A DNA stretch of 36,634 nucleotides. It comes from an uncultured Gemmatimonadota bacterium (GTDB lineage Bacteria > Gemmatimonadota > Gemmatimonadetes > Gemmatimonadales > Gemmatimonadaceae). A program made the position numbers and the translations under genes. Positions 23,894-32,677 of the stretch are shown here, in pieces (position 1 is the first letter of the stretch; each line of letters opens with the position of its first letter). The notes beneath the pieces are model-generated. The model was not told where the DNA came from, made no database searches, and saw nothing but the letters and a program-made list of their open reading frames with translations. The stretch lies in the NCBI GenBank assembly GCA_902825965.1, contig CADEDA010000001.1, forward strand, positions 205,694 to 242,327, read 5' to 3'.

Positions 23894-24589
23894 TCAGCGC
23901 CCCTCGGCGCGGCGCCCGCGAAGGGCCACGCCCAGGCGGAGCCCGCGACCCAGAGTGAGCTCGGCGGCGGGCACGACGCGGCCGCGGACGGCCCCTTCCA
24001 CGCCGACCACGAGGAGCAGCGTCCCGACGACGTCGCCGTCGACGTCGCGCCGCACGCCGACGCCCGCGCCTCCGTAGAGCGCGCGACGCCGCTGAGCGAA
24101 GGGGTCGAACTGGAAGCGGACCACGGCGTCGACGCGCTGCTCGGGCTGCCACGTGTCGCGCGCACGAACGGCGCCGGCACTCGCGAGCAGTCCGACGCGC
24201 GCGTACCAGCCCGCGCGCACGTTCAGGCCCGCGCCCAGGAGCGCACCCGTGGCCGGGGAGAGTGGTGCGTCCGCGCGGAGTTCCCATTGCGGGAGTCGGC
24301 TGACCGGCGCCTGGGCGTGGGTCGCGGACGCGTCCAGCACCGCGAGGACTGCGGCGGGGAGCGCCGGCGCCAGCAGTGCTGAGCGGATCCCCTTCCGGAG
24401 CCGCGACCGGACCAGCGAACGGACCAGCGACCGGACCAGCGAAACGGCCTCGGGCCGGACCGTGCGAACGGGTCCCTGCGGTGCCCCCAGCGGTGTCCCC
24501 TGCGGTGCCCCCTGCGGCGCCCCGTGCGGTGCGGCGTACGGTGCCGGGGGCGGTGCCAAGAGGCGGGCGCGGAGCGTCGGGATGCGCAT
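23894..24589 (-). CDS. uncharacterised secreted or outer-membrane protein with repeat-expanded N-terminus
   Basis: A 231-residue frame from the ATG at 24589. The C-terminal 140 residues alternate hydrophobic and charged residues (for example GLNVRAGWYARVGLLAS and ALYGGAGVGVRRDVDG), like a small outer-membrane beta-barrel. A clear signal-peptide-like stretch (LRKGIRSALL followed by APALPAAVLAVL and THAQA) begins only around residue 57, after two runs of tandem repeats encoding Gly-Ala-Pro-Gln and Ser-Leu-Val-Arg. Either the repeats have pushed the start away from the signal peptide, or translation starts downstream. A CTG in the last repeat, just before VRSRLRKG, would give a normal signal peptide. 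The protein family was not recognised. Confidence 0.55.
   Translation of the reverse strand: MRIPTLRARLLAPPPAPYAAPHGAPQGAPQGTPLGAPQGPVRTVRPEAVSLVRSLVRSLVRSRLRKGIRSALLAPALPAAVLAVLDASATHAQAPVSRLPQWELRADAPLSPATGALLGAGLNVRAGWYARVGLLASAGAVRARDTWQPEQRVDAVVRFQFDPFAQRRRALYGGAGVGVRRDVDGDVVGTLLLVVGVEGAVRGRVVPAAELTLGRGLRLGVALRGRRAEGR
24405..24440 (-). repeat. 12-bp tandem repeat, three copies
   Basis: Units gaccggaccagc, gaacggaccagc and gaccggaccagc lie end to end inside the preceding minus-strand gene. They keep the frame and encode Ser-Leu-Val-Arg repeats just before its signal-peptide-like segment. Confidence 0.85.
24478..24537 (-). repeat. degenerate 12-bp tandem repeat, four to five copies
   Basis: Units related to gcggtgccccct run from 24478 to 24525, with a more diverged fifth unit to 24537. 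They encode a Gly/Ala/Pro/Gln-rich stretch in the same gene and keep its reading frame. Confidence 0.8.
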
Positions 24590-24699
24590 CGCGGTGGAAT
24601 CTAGCGGGATGGCGCCGTCGACCGACGTGATGCGTGCGCTTGCCCGCACCGCACGCGGCCGGTAGCTTCGCGTCAGGTACCGCTCTCCCGGGGAATGCA

Positions 24700-25164
24700 A
24701 TGTCAGATACGGTCGCGCTGCTGCGCAGCGTCGCGATCTTCAAGGACCTCGACGACGGCGAGCTCGCGCGTGTGGCAGAAGTCGTGCGCACGCAGGAGTT
24801 CGTCTCCGGCGAGTACATCTTCAAGGAGGGGGAGGCGGGCAGCCGGCTCTACCTGATCGTGTCCGGTGAGGTCCGCATCTCGCGTGTGGTCCCGGGCAGC
24901 GGCGAGGAGGCCTTGGCCGTACTCAAGCCGGGGGCCCTGTTCGGCGAGATGTCGGTGTTCGACCGCAGCGAGCGGTCCACCGACGCGATCTCCAACGGCG
25001 GCACCAAGGTGCTGACCATCTCGCGCAGCGACTTCGAGCTGTTGCTCGACTTCAATCGCGACATCGCATACAAGGTGCTGTGGTCGTGCACCCGGTTGCT
25101 GTCGGGACGGTTGCGCGCGACGAACGACTCGCTGCGGAGCTTTCTGGCGATGTCGATGTTCTAG
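24700..25164 (+). CDS. cyclic-nucleotide-binding domain protein
   Basis: A 154-residue protein made of one Crp-like cyclic-nucleotide-binding domain (about 8-122) plus a C-terminal helix. The beta-roll shows GEYIFKEGEAGSRLYLIVSG, and the phosphate-binding cassette region is LFGEMSVFDRSERSTDA, with its Arg. There is no helix-turn-helix, so it is not a transcription factor; it may sense cAMP or a similar ligand and act through a partner protein. The start ATG at 24700 has GGGGA upstream. Its last codons (Ser-Met-Phe-stop) fall inside the 44-bp repeat shared with the end of mlaD. Confidence 0.85.
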   Translation: MSDTVALLRSVAIFKDLDDGELARVAEVVRTQEFVSGEYIFKEGEAGSRLYLIVSGEVRISRVVPGSGEEALAVLKPGALFGEMSVFDRSERSTDAISNGGTKVLTISRSDFELLLDFNRDIAYKVLWSCTRLLSGRLRATNDSLRSFLAMSMF

Positions 25165-25198
25165 GATGGTGGATGGTGGATGGTGGATGGTGGATGGC
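25164..25198 (+). repeat. GGATGGT heptamer array, copy 2
   Basis: Four exact GGATGGT units and a fifth, GGATGGC, begin at the last base of the TAG stop at 25162-25164. Unlike copy 1, no four-helix-bundle gene follows; the M28 gene starts 25 bp further on. Confidence 0.9.
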
Positions 25199-25223
25199 GG
25201 GGTGGGACTTCTACAGTCACGGG

Positions 25224-26549
25224 ATGCGAATCATGCGTAGCTTGCTCCTCGCCGCCGCGGTTGTCGCGGCGGCTTCTTCGTCCGTGGGCGCGCAGGCGTC
25301 CACGATGGGCCTCGCCCGGGACGCACGGATCGCGGCTGCGCTGGCGGACGTGACGCCCGCTCGCCTCCGCATGATGGATTCGATGCTGGTCTCGTTCGGG
25401 ACGCGACACACGCTCAGCGACACGCTGTCCGCCACGCGTGGGATCGGGGCGGCGCGGCGCTGGATCCACGCCCAGCTCACGAGCTTCGCCAAGGACTGCA
25501 ACGGCTGCCTGCGCGTCGAATACGACACCGGCAGCGCGGTCGTCGGGCGCTCGGCGGATCGGCCCACGGCGAGTCTCGTGAACGTCGTCGCGTGGCTGCC
25601 CGGGCGGGACACCAACCGCGTGGTGGTCATCGGCGGGCACTACGACTCGTGCATCTGCTCGGTGAACAGCATGGATGCGACCGCCGACGCCCCCGGGGCC
25701 GACGACGACGGCTCGGGCACGGTGGCGGTGATGGAACTCGCCCGCGTGATGGGCAAGCACTTCCCGCGGGGCTTCGACGCGTCCATCGCGTTCATCCTCT
25801 ACACGGGCGAGGAGCTTGGCCTGCTCGGCTCCAACCAGTTCGCCGAGCGCCTCAAGCGCGAGGGCAAGACCGTCACGGCGGCGTTCACCGACGACATCAT
25901 CGGCAACACGATCGCGGATGACGGACGGGTCGACTCGGTCTCGGTGCGCGTCTTCGCGGTGGACTCGCTGGCCGTCGGCGGCGGGGAGCTGGCGCGCTAC
26001 GTCTGGGCCACCGGCGCGCTCTATCAGCCGCAGTTCGAGGTGTTGCCGGTGCTGCGCCTGGACCGCCTCGGCCGCGGTGGCGACCACCGGCCGTTCGTCG
26101 AGCGTGGCATCCCCGGCCTCCGCTTCTCGGAACGCCTGGAGAACTACAAGCGACAGCACCTGCCGACCGACACGCTGAACGCGGTGAACTTCAGTTACGT
26201 CGCGAAGGTCGCGCGCCTCAACCTCGCGACCGTGGCCTCGCTCGCGGCCGCCCCCTCGCGGCCGGAGCAGACGGCGTACGCACGCGACCGGGAGTCCGGT
26301 GGCCAGTCCTTCACCATCCGCTGGTCGCCGGTGCCGAACGCGGCCTCCTACGAGCTGCTGGTGCGCCGGACGACGGCGCCGACCTACACGCGGATCGTCC
26401 CCGTCGGCAACGTCACGCAGTTCCTGCTGGACGAGCAGCTCGATGACGTGTGGGTGGGTGTGCGGGCGGTGGGCGCCGATGGGCATCGGTCGCTCACGAC
26501 CGTGGTGGGGGCGCCTGGCGGGCCGCGACTCCCTGCGCAGCGGCGATGA
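25224..26549 (+). CDS. secreted M28-family metallopeptidase with Fn3-like C-terminal domain
   Basis: A 441-residue exported zinc peptidase. The signal peptide (about 1-23) ends SVGAQA. M28 metal-site motifs are GGHYDSC, PGADDDGSGT, the catalytic Glu pair in YTGEELGLLGS, FTDDIIGN and a late His in GGDHRPFVERG. After about residue 350 a separate beta-rich domain, SFTIRWSPVPNAASYELLVR through WVGVRAVGADG, looks like a fibronectin type III fold, probably for substrate or surface binding. It likely acts as an aminopeptidase outside the cytoplasm. The start is ATG at 25224, with a second ATG at 25233 as an alternative; neither has a strong ribosome binding site. It overlaps the next gene by ATGA. 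Confidence 0.9.
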   Translation: MRIMRSLLLAAAVVAAASSSVGAQASTMGLARDARIAAALADVTPARLRMMDSMLVSFGTRHTLSDTLSATRGIGAARRWIHAQLTSFAKDCNGCLRVEYDTGSAVVGRSADRPTASLVNVVAWLPGRDTNRVVVIGGHYDSCICSVNSMDATADAPGADDDGSGTVAVMELARVMGKHFPRGFDASIAFILYTGEELGLLGSNQFAERLKREGKTVTAAFTDDIIGNTIADDGRVDSVSVRVFAVDSLAVGGGELARYVWATGALYQPQFEVLPVLRLDRLGRGGDHRPFVERGIPGLRFSERLENYKRQHLPTDTLNAVNFSYVAKVARLNLATVASLAAAPSRPEQTAYARDRESGGQSFTIRWSPVPNAASYELLVRRTTAPTYTRIVPVGNVTQFLLDEQLDDVWVGVRAVGADGHRSLTTVVGAPGGPRLPAQRR

Positions 26550-27271
26550 GTGCGTTCACGCACTTCCGTCCGGCCGCGCTGACCTTCCTGCGCGGACTCA
26601 AGCGGCACAACAGCAAGCCGTGGTTCGAGGCGAACCGCCCCACGTACGAACACGAGGTGCTCGGGCCGCTCAAGTTGCTGGCCGAGGAACTCGATGTGCG
26701 GTTCGCGAAGCTGGCACCGGAGTTCGTCGCGCCGCCGAAGCGTGCGCTGTTCCGCATCCATCGGGACGTGCGCTTCTCCAAGGACAAGTCGCCCTACAAG
26801 GTCCACGCGGCGCTCTGGGTCTTCCATCGCGATGCCGGGCGTGGCGTGGGCCGCGACGCGCACGGGGGTGCGGGGTTCTACTTCCACCTCGAGCCGGGCG
26901 CCTCGCTCGTCGCCGGCGGCTTCTGGATGCCGCCGCGTCCGCTGCTCACCACGCTTCGCGAGCAGCTCATCGAACATCAGCGGACATTCGAGCGCCTCAT
27001 GAAGGCCACGACGTTCACGCGGCGCTTCGGCGCCCTGACCGATGATGAGCCCGGCGTGCGCCTGTCGCGCGTGCCGCGCGGCTTCGCCCCGGAGCATCCC
27101 GCCGCACACTGGCTGCGCTTCAACTCCTTCACGGCCTCGCGGGCGCTCAGCGATCGCGACGTGACGTCCCCGACGCTGGTCGACACGATCATGAAGGACT
27201 ACGCCGCGTTGCTGCCGCTGGTGCGTTGGCTGAACGCTGCGCTGGGGTTCCCCGCGGCGACGCACCGGTAG
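26546..27271 (+). CDS. DUF2461-family protein
   Basis: A 241-residue soluble protein of the DUF2461 family (TIGR02453), whose function is unknown. Recognisable parts are FLRGLKRHNSKPWFEANRP at the N-terminus, RIHRDVRFSKDKSPYKVHAA in the middle and GAGFYFHLEPGASLVAGGFW. The start overlaps the M28 peptidase stop (ATGA), so the two are translationally linked, although a shared role is not evident. asnB begins 12 bp after its stop. Confidence 0.9.
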   Translation: MSAFTHFRPAALTFLRGLKRHNSKPWFEANRPTYEHEVLGPLKLLAEELDVRFAKLAPEFVAPPKRALFRIHRDVRFSKDKSPYKVHAALWVFHRDAGRGVGRDAHGGAGFYFHLEPGASLVAGGFWMPPRPLLTTLREQLIEHQRTFERLMKATTFTRRFGALTDDEPGVRLSRVPRGFAPEHPAAHWLRFNSFTASRALSDRDVTSPTLVDTIMKDYAALLPLVRWLNAALGFPAATHR

Positions 27272-27283
27272 CGCCGCGCGCCG

Positions 27284-29272
27284 ATGTGCGGATTCGCCGG
27301 GATCCTCACCACACGCGACGCACGACGGCGCGACCTCCGGGACTCGGTGGCGCGCATGGCCAGCGCGCTCCGGCACCGTGGGCCGGATGACGCCGGGACC
27401 TGGCTGGACGCGAACGCCGGCATCGCGTTCGGCTTCCGCCGCCTGGCCATCCTCGACCTCTCGCCGAAGGGGCATCAACCGATGCCTTCGCCGTCGGGGC
27501 GGTACGTGCTCGTGTTCAACGGCGAGATCTACAATCACCGGACGCTGCGGGGCGAACTCGAGCGCGCCGGGTGCCGCTTCACCGGCCACTCGGACACCGA
27601 GGTGCTCGCCACGGCGTTCGACGCCTGGGGGATCACGGCCACGCTGCCGCGTCTCGCCGGCATGTTCGCGATCGCCGCGTGGGACCTGCAGACCCGCACG
27701 CTGACGCTCATCCGCGACCGCCTCGGGAAGAAGCCACTGTTCGTCGCCCGTGCGCCCGGACTGCTGTGGTTCGCTTCGGAGCTCAAGGCCATCGCGTCCG
27801 ACCCGGACTTCGGGCGCCAGGCCGACCTGGCCGTGCTGCCGGCCTACCTGCGCTACCTCTACGTCCCCGCGCCGCAGAGCATCTATCGCGACGTCGTGAA
27901 GCTGCCGCCCGGGCACCTGCTCAGCGTCTCCGACGCCGACGCTGCGCTGCCGGCGAGCCGCGCGTGGTGGGATGTGGAGCAGGTCGCCGACGCCGGCGTC
28001 GCGGCCCGGCGGAGCGCCGCTCGCTCCGATGCGGACTACCTCGACGGCCTCGCCGCCCTGATCGACCAGGCGACGCGGGAACGACTGGAGTCCGACGTCC
28101 CACTGGGCGCGCTGCTCTCCGGCGGCATCGACTCGGCCCTCGTGGTCGCGCGCATGCAGCGGCTCGCGTCGGGTCCGGTGCGGACCTACACGGTGGGATT
28201 CGACGCCGAATCGATCGACGAGACGGCGCAGGCCGAGGCGGTGGCCGCGCACCTCGGCACGACGCATACGAGCATCCGGATCGACAGTGCCGATGCCTTG
28301 GCGCTGGTGCCTGGCCTCCCGCGACTCTTCGACGAACCCCACGCCGACCCCTCCAACATCCCGACCGCCGTGGTCTGTCGGAGTGCGCGCCGGGACATCA
28401 CCGTGGCCCTCTGCGGCGATGGCGGCGACGACGTGTTCGCGGGCTACAACCGGTACGAGCTCGGCCGCCGCATGCTGGCGCGGCTCGACGCGCTGCCGCG
28501 CTGGCTGCGCGCCGGCGCCGGACGCGCGGTGCTCGCACTCGACGCCGACGGCTGGGACCGCATCGCCCGCGCGCTGTTGGCGCCGATCCCGGCCGACCGG
28601 CGGCCGCACCTGGTGGGCGAGCGCCTGCACAAGATCGGCCGGCTCGCGACGGCCACGCAGCCGATGGAAGGCTACCGTTCGCTGCGTGCAGCGTGGCTCG
28701 ATCCGTGGATGCTGCTCCGCGCCGACGCGATGGCGGGTGCGAACGCCGGCACGGAGCCCGCGGATCGCGTGTTGCAGATCCTGGCCGGGCATCCGGAGCT
28801 CTCCGTCCCTGAGCGCATGATGCTCTCGGACCAAGCGACCTACTTGAGCGACGACCTGCTGGCCAAGATCGATCGCGCGAGCATGGCGGTGGGGCTCGAG
28901 GTGCGCGCCCCGCTGCTGGATCATCGCGTGGTGGAGTACGCCTGGGGCATGCCGGCGCGGTTCAAGCACCGCGACGGCGTGACGAAGTGGGCGCTGCGCG
29001 CACTGCTCGCGCGCGACCTGCCGCGGTCGCTGAGCGAGCGCCCCAAGCGCTGGTTCACGATGCCGGTCCGCGGCTGGCTGACGGGCGGACTGCGGGAATG
29101 GACCGAGACACTGCTCGCGCCGGACAGCCTGCGCGAGCTGCCGTTCCTGGAGCCGCGGGTGCTCCACGACGAATGGCGGCGGGTGCAGGAGGGACGTGCC
29201 GGTAACGGCCACGCGCTCTGGGCCGCCCTGCAGTTGATCGCATGGTGGCGGGAGTGGCGCCCGTCGGCGTGA
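27284..29272 (+). CDS. asnB: asparagine synthase (glutamine-hydrolysing)
   Basis: A 662-residue two-domain enzyme. The N-terminal Ntn glutamine amidotransferase domain begins MCGFAGIL, with the catalytic Cys2, and contains FNGEIYNH and RDRLGKKPLF. The synthetase domain has the PPi loop LLSGGIDSAL (about 274-283), DGGDDVFAGYNRYELGRR and the C-terminal EVRAPLLDHRVVEYAW. It converts Asp to Asn with ATP and Gln, or amidates another carboxylate: longer AsnB-like proteins of this type also occur in surface-polysaccharide clusters, but no such genes are here. The start ATG at 27284 is fixed by the need for Cys at position 2. Confidence 0.92.
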   Translation: MCGFAGILTTRDARRRDLRDSVARMASALRHRGPDDAGTWLDANAGIAFGFRRLAILDLSPKGHQPMPSPSGRYVLVFNGEIYNHRTLRGELERAGCRFTGHSDTEVLATAFDAWGITATLPRLAGMFAIAAWDLQTRTLTLIRDRLGKKPLFVARAPGLLWFASELKAIASDPDFGRQADLAVLPAYLRYLYVPAPQSIYRDVVKLPPGHLLSVSDADAALPASRAWWDVEQVADAGVAARRSAARSDADYLDGLAALIDQATRERLESDVPLGALLSGGIDSALVVARMQRLASGPVRTYTVGFDAESIDETAQAEAVAAHLGTTHTSIRIDSADALALVPGLPRLFDEPHADPSNIPTAVVCRSARRDITVALCGDGGDDVFAGYNRYELGRRMLARLDALPRWLRAGAGRAVLALDADGWDRIARALLAPIPADRRPHLVGERLHKIGRLATATQPMEGYRSLRAAWLDPWMLLRADAMAGANAGTEPADRVLQILAGHPELSVPERMMLSDQATYLSDDLLAKIDRASMAVGLEVRAPLLDHRVVEYAWGMPARFKHRDGVTKWALRALLARDLPRSLSERPKRWFTMPVRGWLTGGLREWTETLLAPDSLRELPFLEPRVLHDEWRRVQEGRAGNGHALWAALQLIAWWREWRPSA

Positions 29273-29279
29273 CGGTCGG

Positions 29280-29296
29280 GCGGCCCGGGAGGCCGC
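29280..29296. terminator. possible bidirectional hairpin between asnB and the M16 gene
   Basis: A perfect 6-bp GC stem (29280-29285 with 29291-29296, 5-base loop) fills the short gap between two convergent genes. No T tract follows on either strand. Confidence 0.35.
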
Positions 29297-31923
29297 TAGG
29301 GCTTGGGCGCCGTGCCGCGCACGATGCCTTCGATGCGACGCGCGGGATCGAACCAGCTGCGGGCGGCGGCGCGCATGCGGGCGGCGGAGACCCGTCGCAG
29401 GTCCAGCGGATAGTGTGCGAGTTCCTCGAGTGCACCGAAGCACCAGGCCTCGATCATCTCACCGAGCACGGAGGCGCCGGAGCCCTGGCGGATCTGCCAG
29501 GCGCCGATCGCGTACTCGCGCGCCCGGTCGAGTTCCTCGGCACTCACGTCCTCCTCGCAGAATCGGGCGAACTCGCGCAGCAGCCCCTCGCGGGCGATCT
29601 GTTCCTTCTCGGGGGACGTGGCGATGTAGGCCGCGAACGCGCCGCTGCGGAGCCGGGTGTACGGCCGCGCGAGCACGGTGTAGGCCAACGATTGCTTGTC
29701 GCGCAGTTGGTCGAACAGGCGCCCGCCGAGTCCGCTGGCCACGCCGCTGATCATCTCGGCGTCGAAGCGGGACTCGTCGCGCCGGCTGGGCCCGGGGAAC
29801 AGGATGGCCAGTGCCGTCTGCGCACGATCGCGTTCCTCGACGACCTCCTGGAACGTGAGCGGCCAGGCGCTGGTGGGCACCTCGACGGCCGGCGCGGCGC
29901 GCAGCGCCGCGAAGCGTCTGGCGAGCAGGTCGGCCGCCGCCTGTGGATCGACGTCGCCGACGACGCCGAGCACGCTGGCCGAGGCCATCACGCGGGCCTG
30001 GTGCCAGCGCGCGAGGTCGTCGCGGCTGAGCGAGCGCACCGACGCCTCGTTGCCGAGCGTGACGCGGCCGTAGGGATGGTCACCCCAGGCGACCTGCGCG
30101 GCGAGGCGCATCGGCTGGCGATACATGTCATCGCGCAGCGCATCGATGGCCGCGATGGCGACGGCGCGTTCGGCCTCGAGCCCGTCGTCGGGGAACACGG
30201 GCTGCAGCACGAGATCGGCGAGGAGCTCCGCCGCTTGATCGAGTGAGCGCGCCGGGACGGCCAGCGTCCACTGGAACGACTCCGTGCCGGCGCTGGCACT
30301 CGGCACGCCACCGAGCAGTTCGGCATCCTCGGCGAGCCGGGACGCGGAGCGCCGCGTCGTGCCGCGCAGTGCCGTCCGCGTCATGAGTGTGGTGATGCCG
30401 CTGTTCGACGCCGATTCGTGCGTGACACCGCCGGGCGTGAAGTAGCCGAGGTGCACGAGCGAGGCACCGGGCCGCCGTTTCACGAGGATCGGCACCCCGT
30501 GCGCGGAACGGAACACATGGATCCCGTCGACCACGCGCTCGAGCGTCGCCCCACTGCCGTGGACCGCGGGTGCCGCCGTCGGCGGCGCCGTGGCATCGAG
30601 CGGTGCGGGGCGCGGGCCGTCGAGCAGGCTACGGACGGCCGCGGGGTCCGCACCCAGGGCCGGCGTGCCGCGCGGCCGATACAGCACCACCGAGGCCTGG
30701 TCGGGGTCGAGCCAGCGCGCGGCGACATCGCGCACGCGCTCGGCATCGACCTCGAAGAGCCGCCGATGGTAGTCCACGCCCAGCGCCCAGTCACCGTGCA
30801 GCTGCCAGGCACCGAGGAAGTTCGCCTGTCCGTCGGCCTGCTCGAGGCGGCGCAGCCAGCTCGCCTCGATCAGGCAGCGGGCGCGCGTGATCTCCGTCTC
30901 GCTGAGCTCCCCCTCGCGCACGCGCCGGAGCTGGTCCCACAGCGCCCGCGCGGCCTGGCTGACCTTGGGCGCGCGGGCCGCCGCGTGCACCACGAACACG
31001 CCGAGCTCGGTGGGCACGTAGTTGTAGGCACTCACGGAGGACACGAGTTGCCGGTCGCGCGCGGCGCGCACGAGGCGCGAGGAGCGTCCGCCGGTGAGGA
31101 CGGTGCCGAGCACGTCGAGCGCGGCACAATCCTCGTGTCCGAACGCCGGCGTGCGCCACCCGAACAGCAGCTCAGCCTGCGTGAGGTCGCCCTCCCACTC
31201 GCGCACGCGGAAGCCGGGGGCCTGCGTCTCCTGCGGCCGCGCTGCCCGGTCGACCGGCGCGTCGGTAAGGTGGCCGTAGAGGCGCTCGACCTGCGCCGTC
31301 GCCTCGGCCGGGTCCACGTCGCCGACGATGGCGATGACCGTGTTGCTGGGACGGTAGTGGTTGCGGTAGAAGCCCATCAGCCGGTCCCGCGTGAGTGCGC
31401 GGAGCTCGTCCTCGCGCCCCATGCGCCAGCGGCGGATGCGGTGCCGGTCGTGCAGCACCTCGAACAGGGTCTCCACGGCGAGCGCCGTGGGCGTGTCCGC
31501 CTTGCGCTTGGTCTCCTCGATGATGACCTCGAGCTCCCGAGCGAGCTCGTCGGCGTCGATGACCGAGTTGGCGTAGGCGTCGGCCTGCACCTCCAGCCCC
31601 CGCACGAAGCCGGAGGAGGGGAGCACGGCGTAGTAGTGCGTGTGGTCGTAGATGGTGCCGGCGTTGAGATAGCCGCCGGCCGCCTTGGTCGCGCGGGCGA
31701 TCTCGCCGACGCCGAGCGTGGGCGTGCCCTTGAAGTACATGTGCTCGAGCACGTGCGCGATGCCGACGACGTCGTCGGTCTCGTCGAAGTAGCCGGCGCG
31801 CACCCAGGTGACGATGGCGACAACGGGGGCACTGGTGTCGCGACGCGCGAGCACGGTCAGTCCGTTCGCGAGACGCGTGCGACGGACCGTCTCGGGCGGC
31901 AGCAGGGAATGCAGGGAGGTCAC
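29296..31923 (-). CDS. M16-family zinc metalloprotease, two fused M16 units
   Basis: An 875-residue protein with tandem M16 units. The first carries the inverted zinc motif HVLEH (His57, Glu60, His61) and the downstream ligand region EVIIEETKRK (Glu136/137). The second unit (from about 440) lacks HxxEH but keeps the family's LGVVGDVDP-like region and the late Gly-Gly-Arg-Leu-Phe segment, as expected for the inactive half. No signal peptide is evident at the chosen GTG (31923), so it may be cytoplasmic, or the true export signal may be missed. It starts 10 bp after the ABC permease stop. Membership of the TPR-ABC operon suggests peptide processing or export, but this is inference. Confidence 0.88.
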   Translation of the reverse strand: MTSLHSLLPPETVRRTRLANGLTVLARRDTSAPVVAIVTWVRAGYFDETDDVVGIAHVLEHMYFKGTPTLGVGEIARATKAAGGYLNAGTIYDHTHYYAVLPSSGFVRGLEVQADAYANSVIDADELARELEVIIEETKRKADTPTALAVETLFEVLHDRHRIRRWRMGREDELRALTRDRLMGFYRNHYRPSNTVIAIVGDVDPAEATAQVERLYGHLTDAPVDRAARPQETQAPGFRVREWEGDLTQAELLFGWRTPAFGHEDCAALDVLGTVLTGGRSSRLVRAARDRQLVSSVSAYNYVPTELGVFVVHAAARAPKVSQAARALWDQLRRVREGELSETEITRARCLIEASWLRRLEQADGQANFLGAWQLHGDWALGVDYHRRLFEVDAERVRDVAARWLDPDQASVVLYRPRGTPALGADPAAVRSLLDGPRPAPLDATAPPTAAPAVHGSGATLERVVDGIHVFRSAHGVPILVKRRPGASLVHLGYFTPGGVTHESASNSGITTLMTRTALRGTTRRSASRLAEDAELLGGVPSASAGTESFQWTLAVPARSLDQAAELLADLVLQPVFPDDGLEAERAVAIAAIDALRDDMYRQPMRLAAQVAWGDHPYGRVTLGNEASVRSLSRDDLARWHQARVMASASVLGVVGDVDPQAAADLLARRFAALRAAPAVEVPTSAWPLTFQEVVEERDRAQTALAILFPGPSRRDESRFDAEMISGVASGLGGRLFDQLRDKQSLAYTVLARPYTRLRSGAFAAYIATSPEKEQIAREGLLREFARFCEEDVSAEELDRAREYAIGAWQIRQGSGASVLGEMIEAWCFGALEELAHYPLDLRRVSAARMRAAARSWFDPARRIEGIVRGTAPKP

Positions 31924-31933
31924 GGGCGGCGGC

Positions 31934-32677
31934 TCATCGGGCGAGCGGGGCGCGGCGGATCACGAGGAAGGCGAGGGCGAACATCGCCAGCGTATACAGC
32001 AGGAGGTGCAGGAGGTCGGCGGCGGCGGGGGCTTGGCCGTCGAGGAGCTTGCTGCGCACGCCGTCGGCGAGCACGAGCGGTGGCAGCACGCGGGCGAGGC
32101 CCGCGAGGGGCCGACTGAGCATCTCGCCCTTGTCGAGCTGCTGCAGGATGGTGCTGGTGCCGACCACGAGGATGAAGATCACGCCGTCGCGATTGACGAG
32201 CGCGCCGGCGAGCATGGCGAGTCCGCCGTAGAGTGCCGCGTACAGCGCTGCGGACTGCAGCACGCCGGCCAGCGGGACCGGGATCACGAGCCAGGAGAAG
32301 AGCAGCGGGATCGTGCCGAAGGCCGCGACGAACATGAGCCCCGAGACGAGGGCCCGCATGGCGTAGTGCTGCCAGGGCGAGACCGGCGCGGCGAACAGGA
32401 AGCGGACGTGACCGCGATCGCGGTCCTGTGCGACGAAGCCGCTGAGCAGCAGCACCGCACCGAGGGTCATCGAGAGCGTGAGTGTCTGCGTGTAGATCTG
32501 CAGCACGCTGCGCTGCAGTTCGCCGTCCGCGCGGATCTCGGCGAGCCCGAAGCGATCGGCGAGCGAGCGGATCGGCAGGCCCGCGATGGCGCCGAAGATG
32601 AGCAGCGGCGCGAGGCAGCGCAGCAGGGCATCGCGCGCGTGCCAGCGGAGGTAGGCGAGTGGCGAGGTGCCGCTCAT
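31934..32677 (-). CDS. ABC transporter permease
   Basis: A 247-residue membrane protein with about six helices. It resembles ABC-2-type permeases: DRDRGHVRFLFAAPVSPWQH after helix 2 is the usual cytoplasmic loop. The start ATG at 32677 overlaps the stop of the ATPase gene (ATGA), so the two form one transporter. The substrate is not evident. The frame is open upstream, but that part lies inside the ATPase gene and is Arg-rich. Confidence 0.85.
   Translation of the reverse strand: MSGTSPLAYLRWHARDALLRCLAPLLIFGAIAGLPIRSLADRFGLAEIRADGELQRSVLQIYTQTLTLSMTLGAVLLLSGFVAQDRDRGHVRFLFAAPVSPWQHYAMRALVSGLMFVAAFGTIPLLFSWLVIPVPLAGVLQSAALYAALYGGLAMLAGALVNRDGVIFILVVGTSTILQQLDKGEMLSRPLAGLARVLPPLVLADGVRSKLLDGQAPAAADLLHLLLYTLAMFALAFLVIRRAPLAR

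Noticed and set aside
25164-25198. Heptamer arrays considered as CRISPR or phase-variation repeats
   Set aside because: The units are contiguous with no spacers, so they are not CRISPR. They lie after stop codons rather than in promoters or coding starts, so simple phase variation is unlikely.
26384-29443. A 1019-codon minus-strand frame opposite the Fn3 tail, DUF2461 and asnB genes
   Set aside because: It spans three well-supported genes and encodes Arg/His-rich sequence without motifs, so it is a shadow frame.
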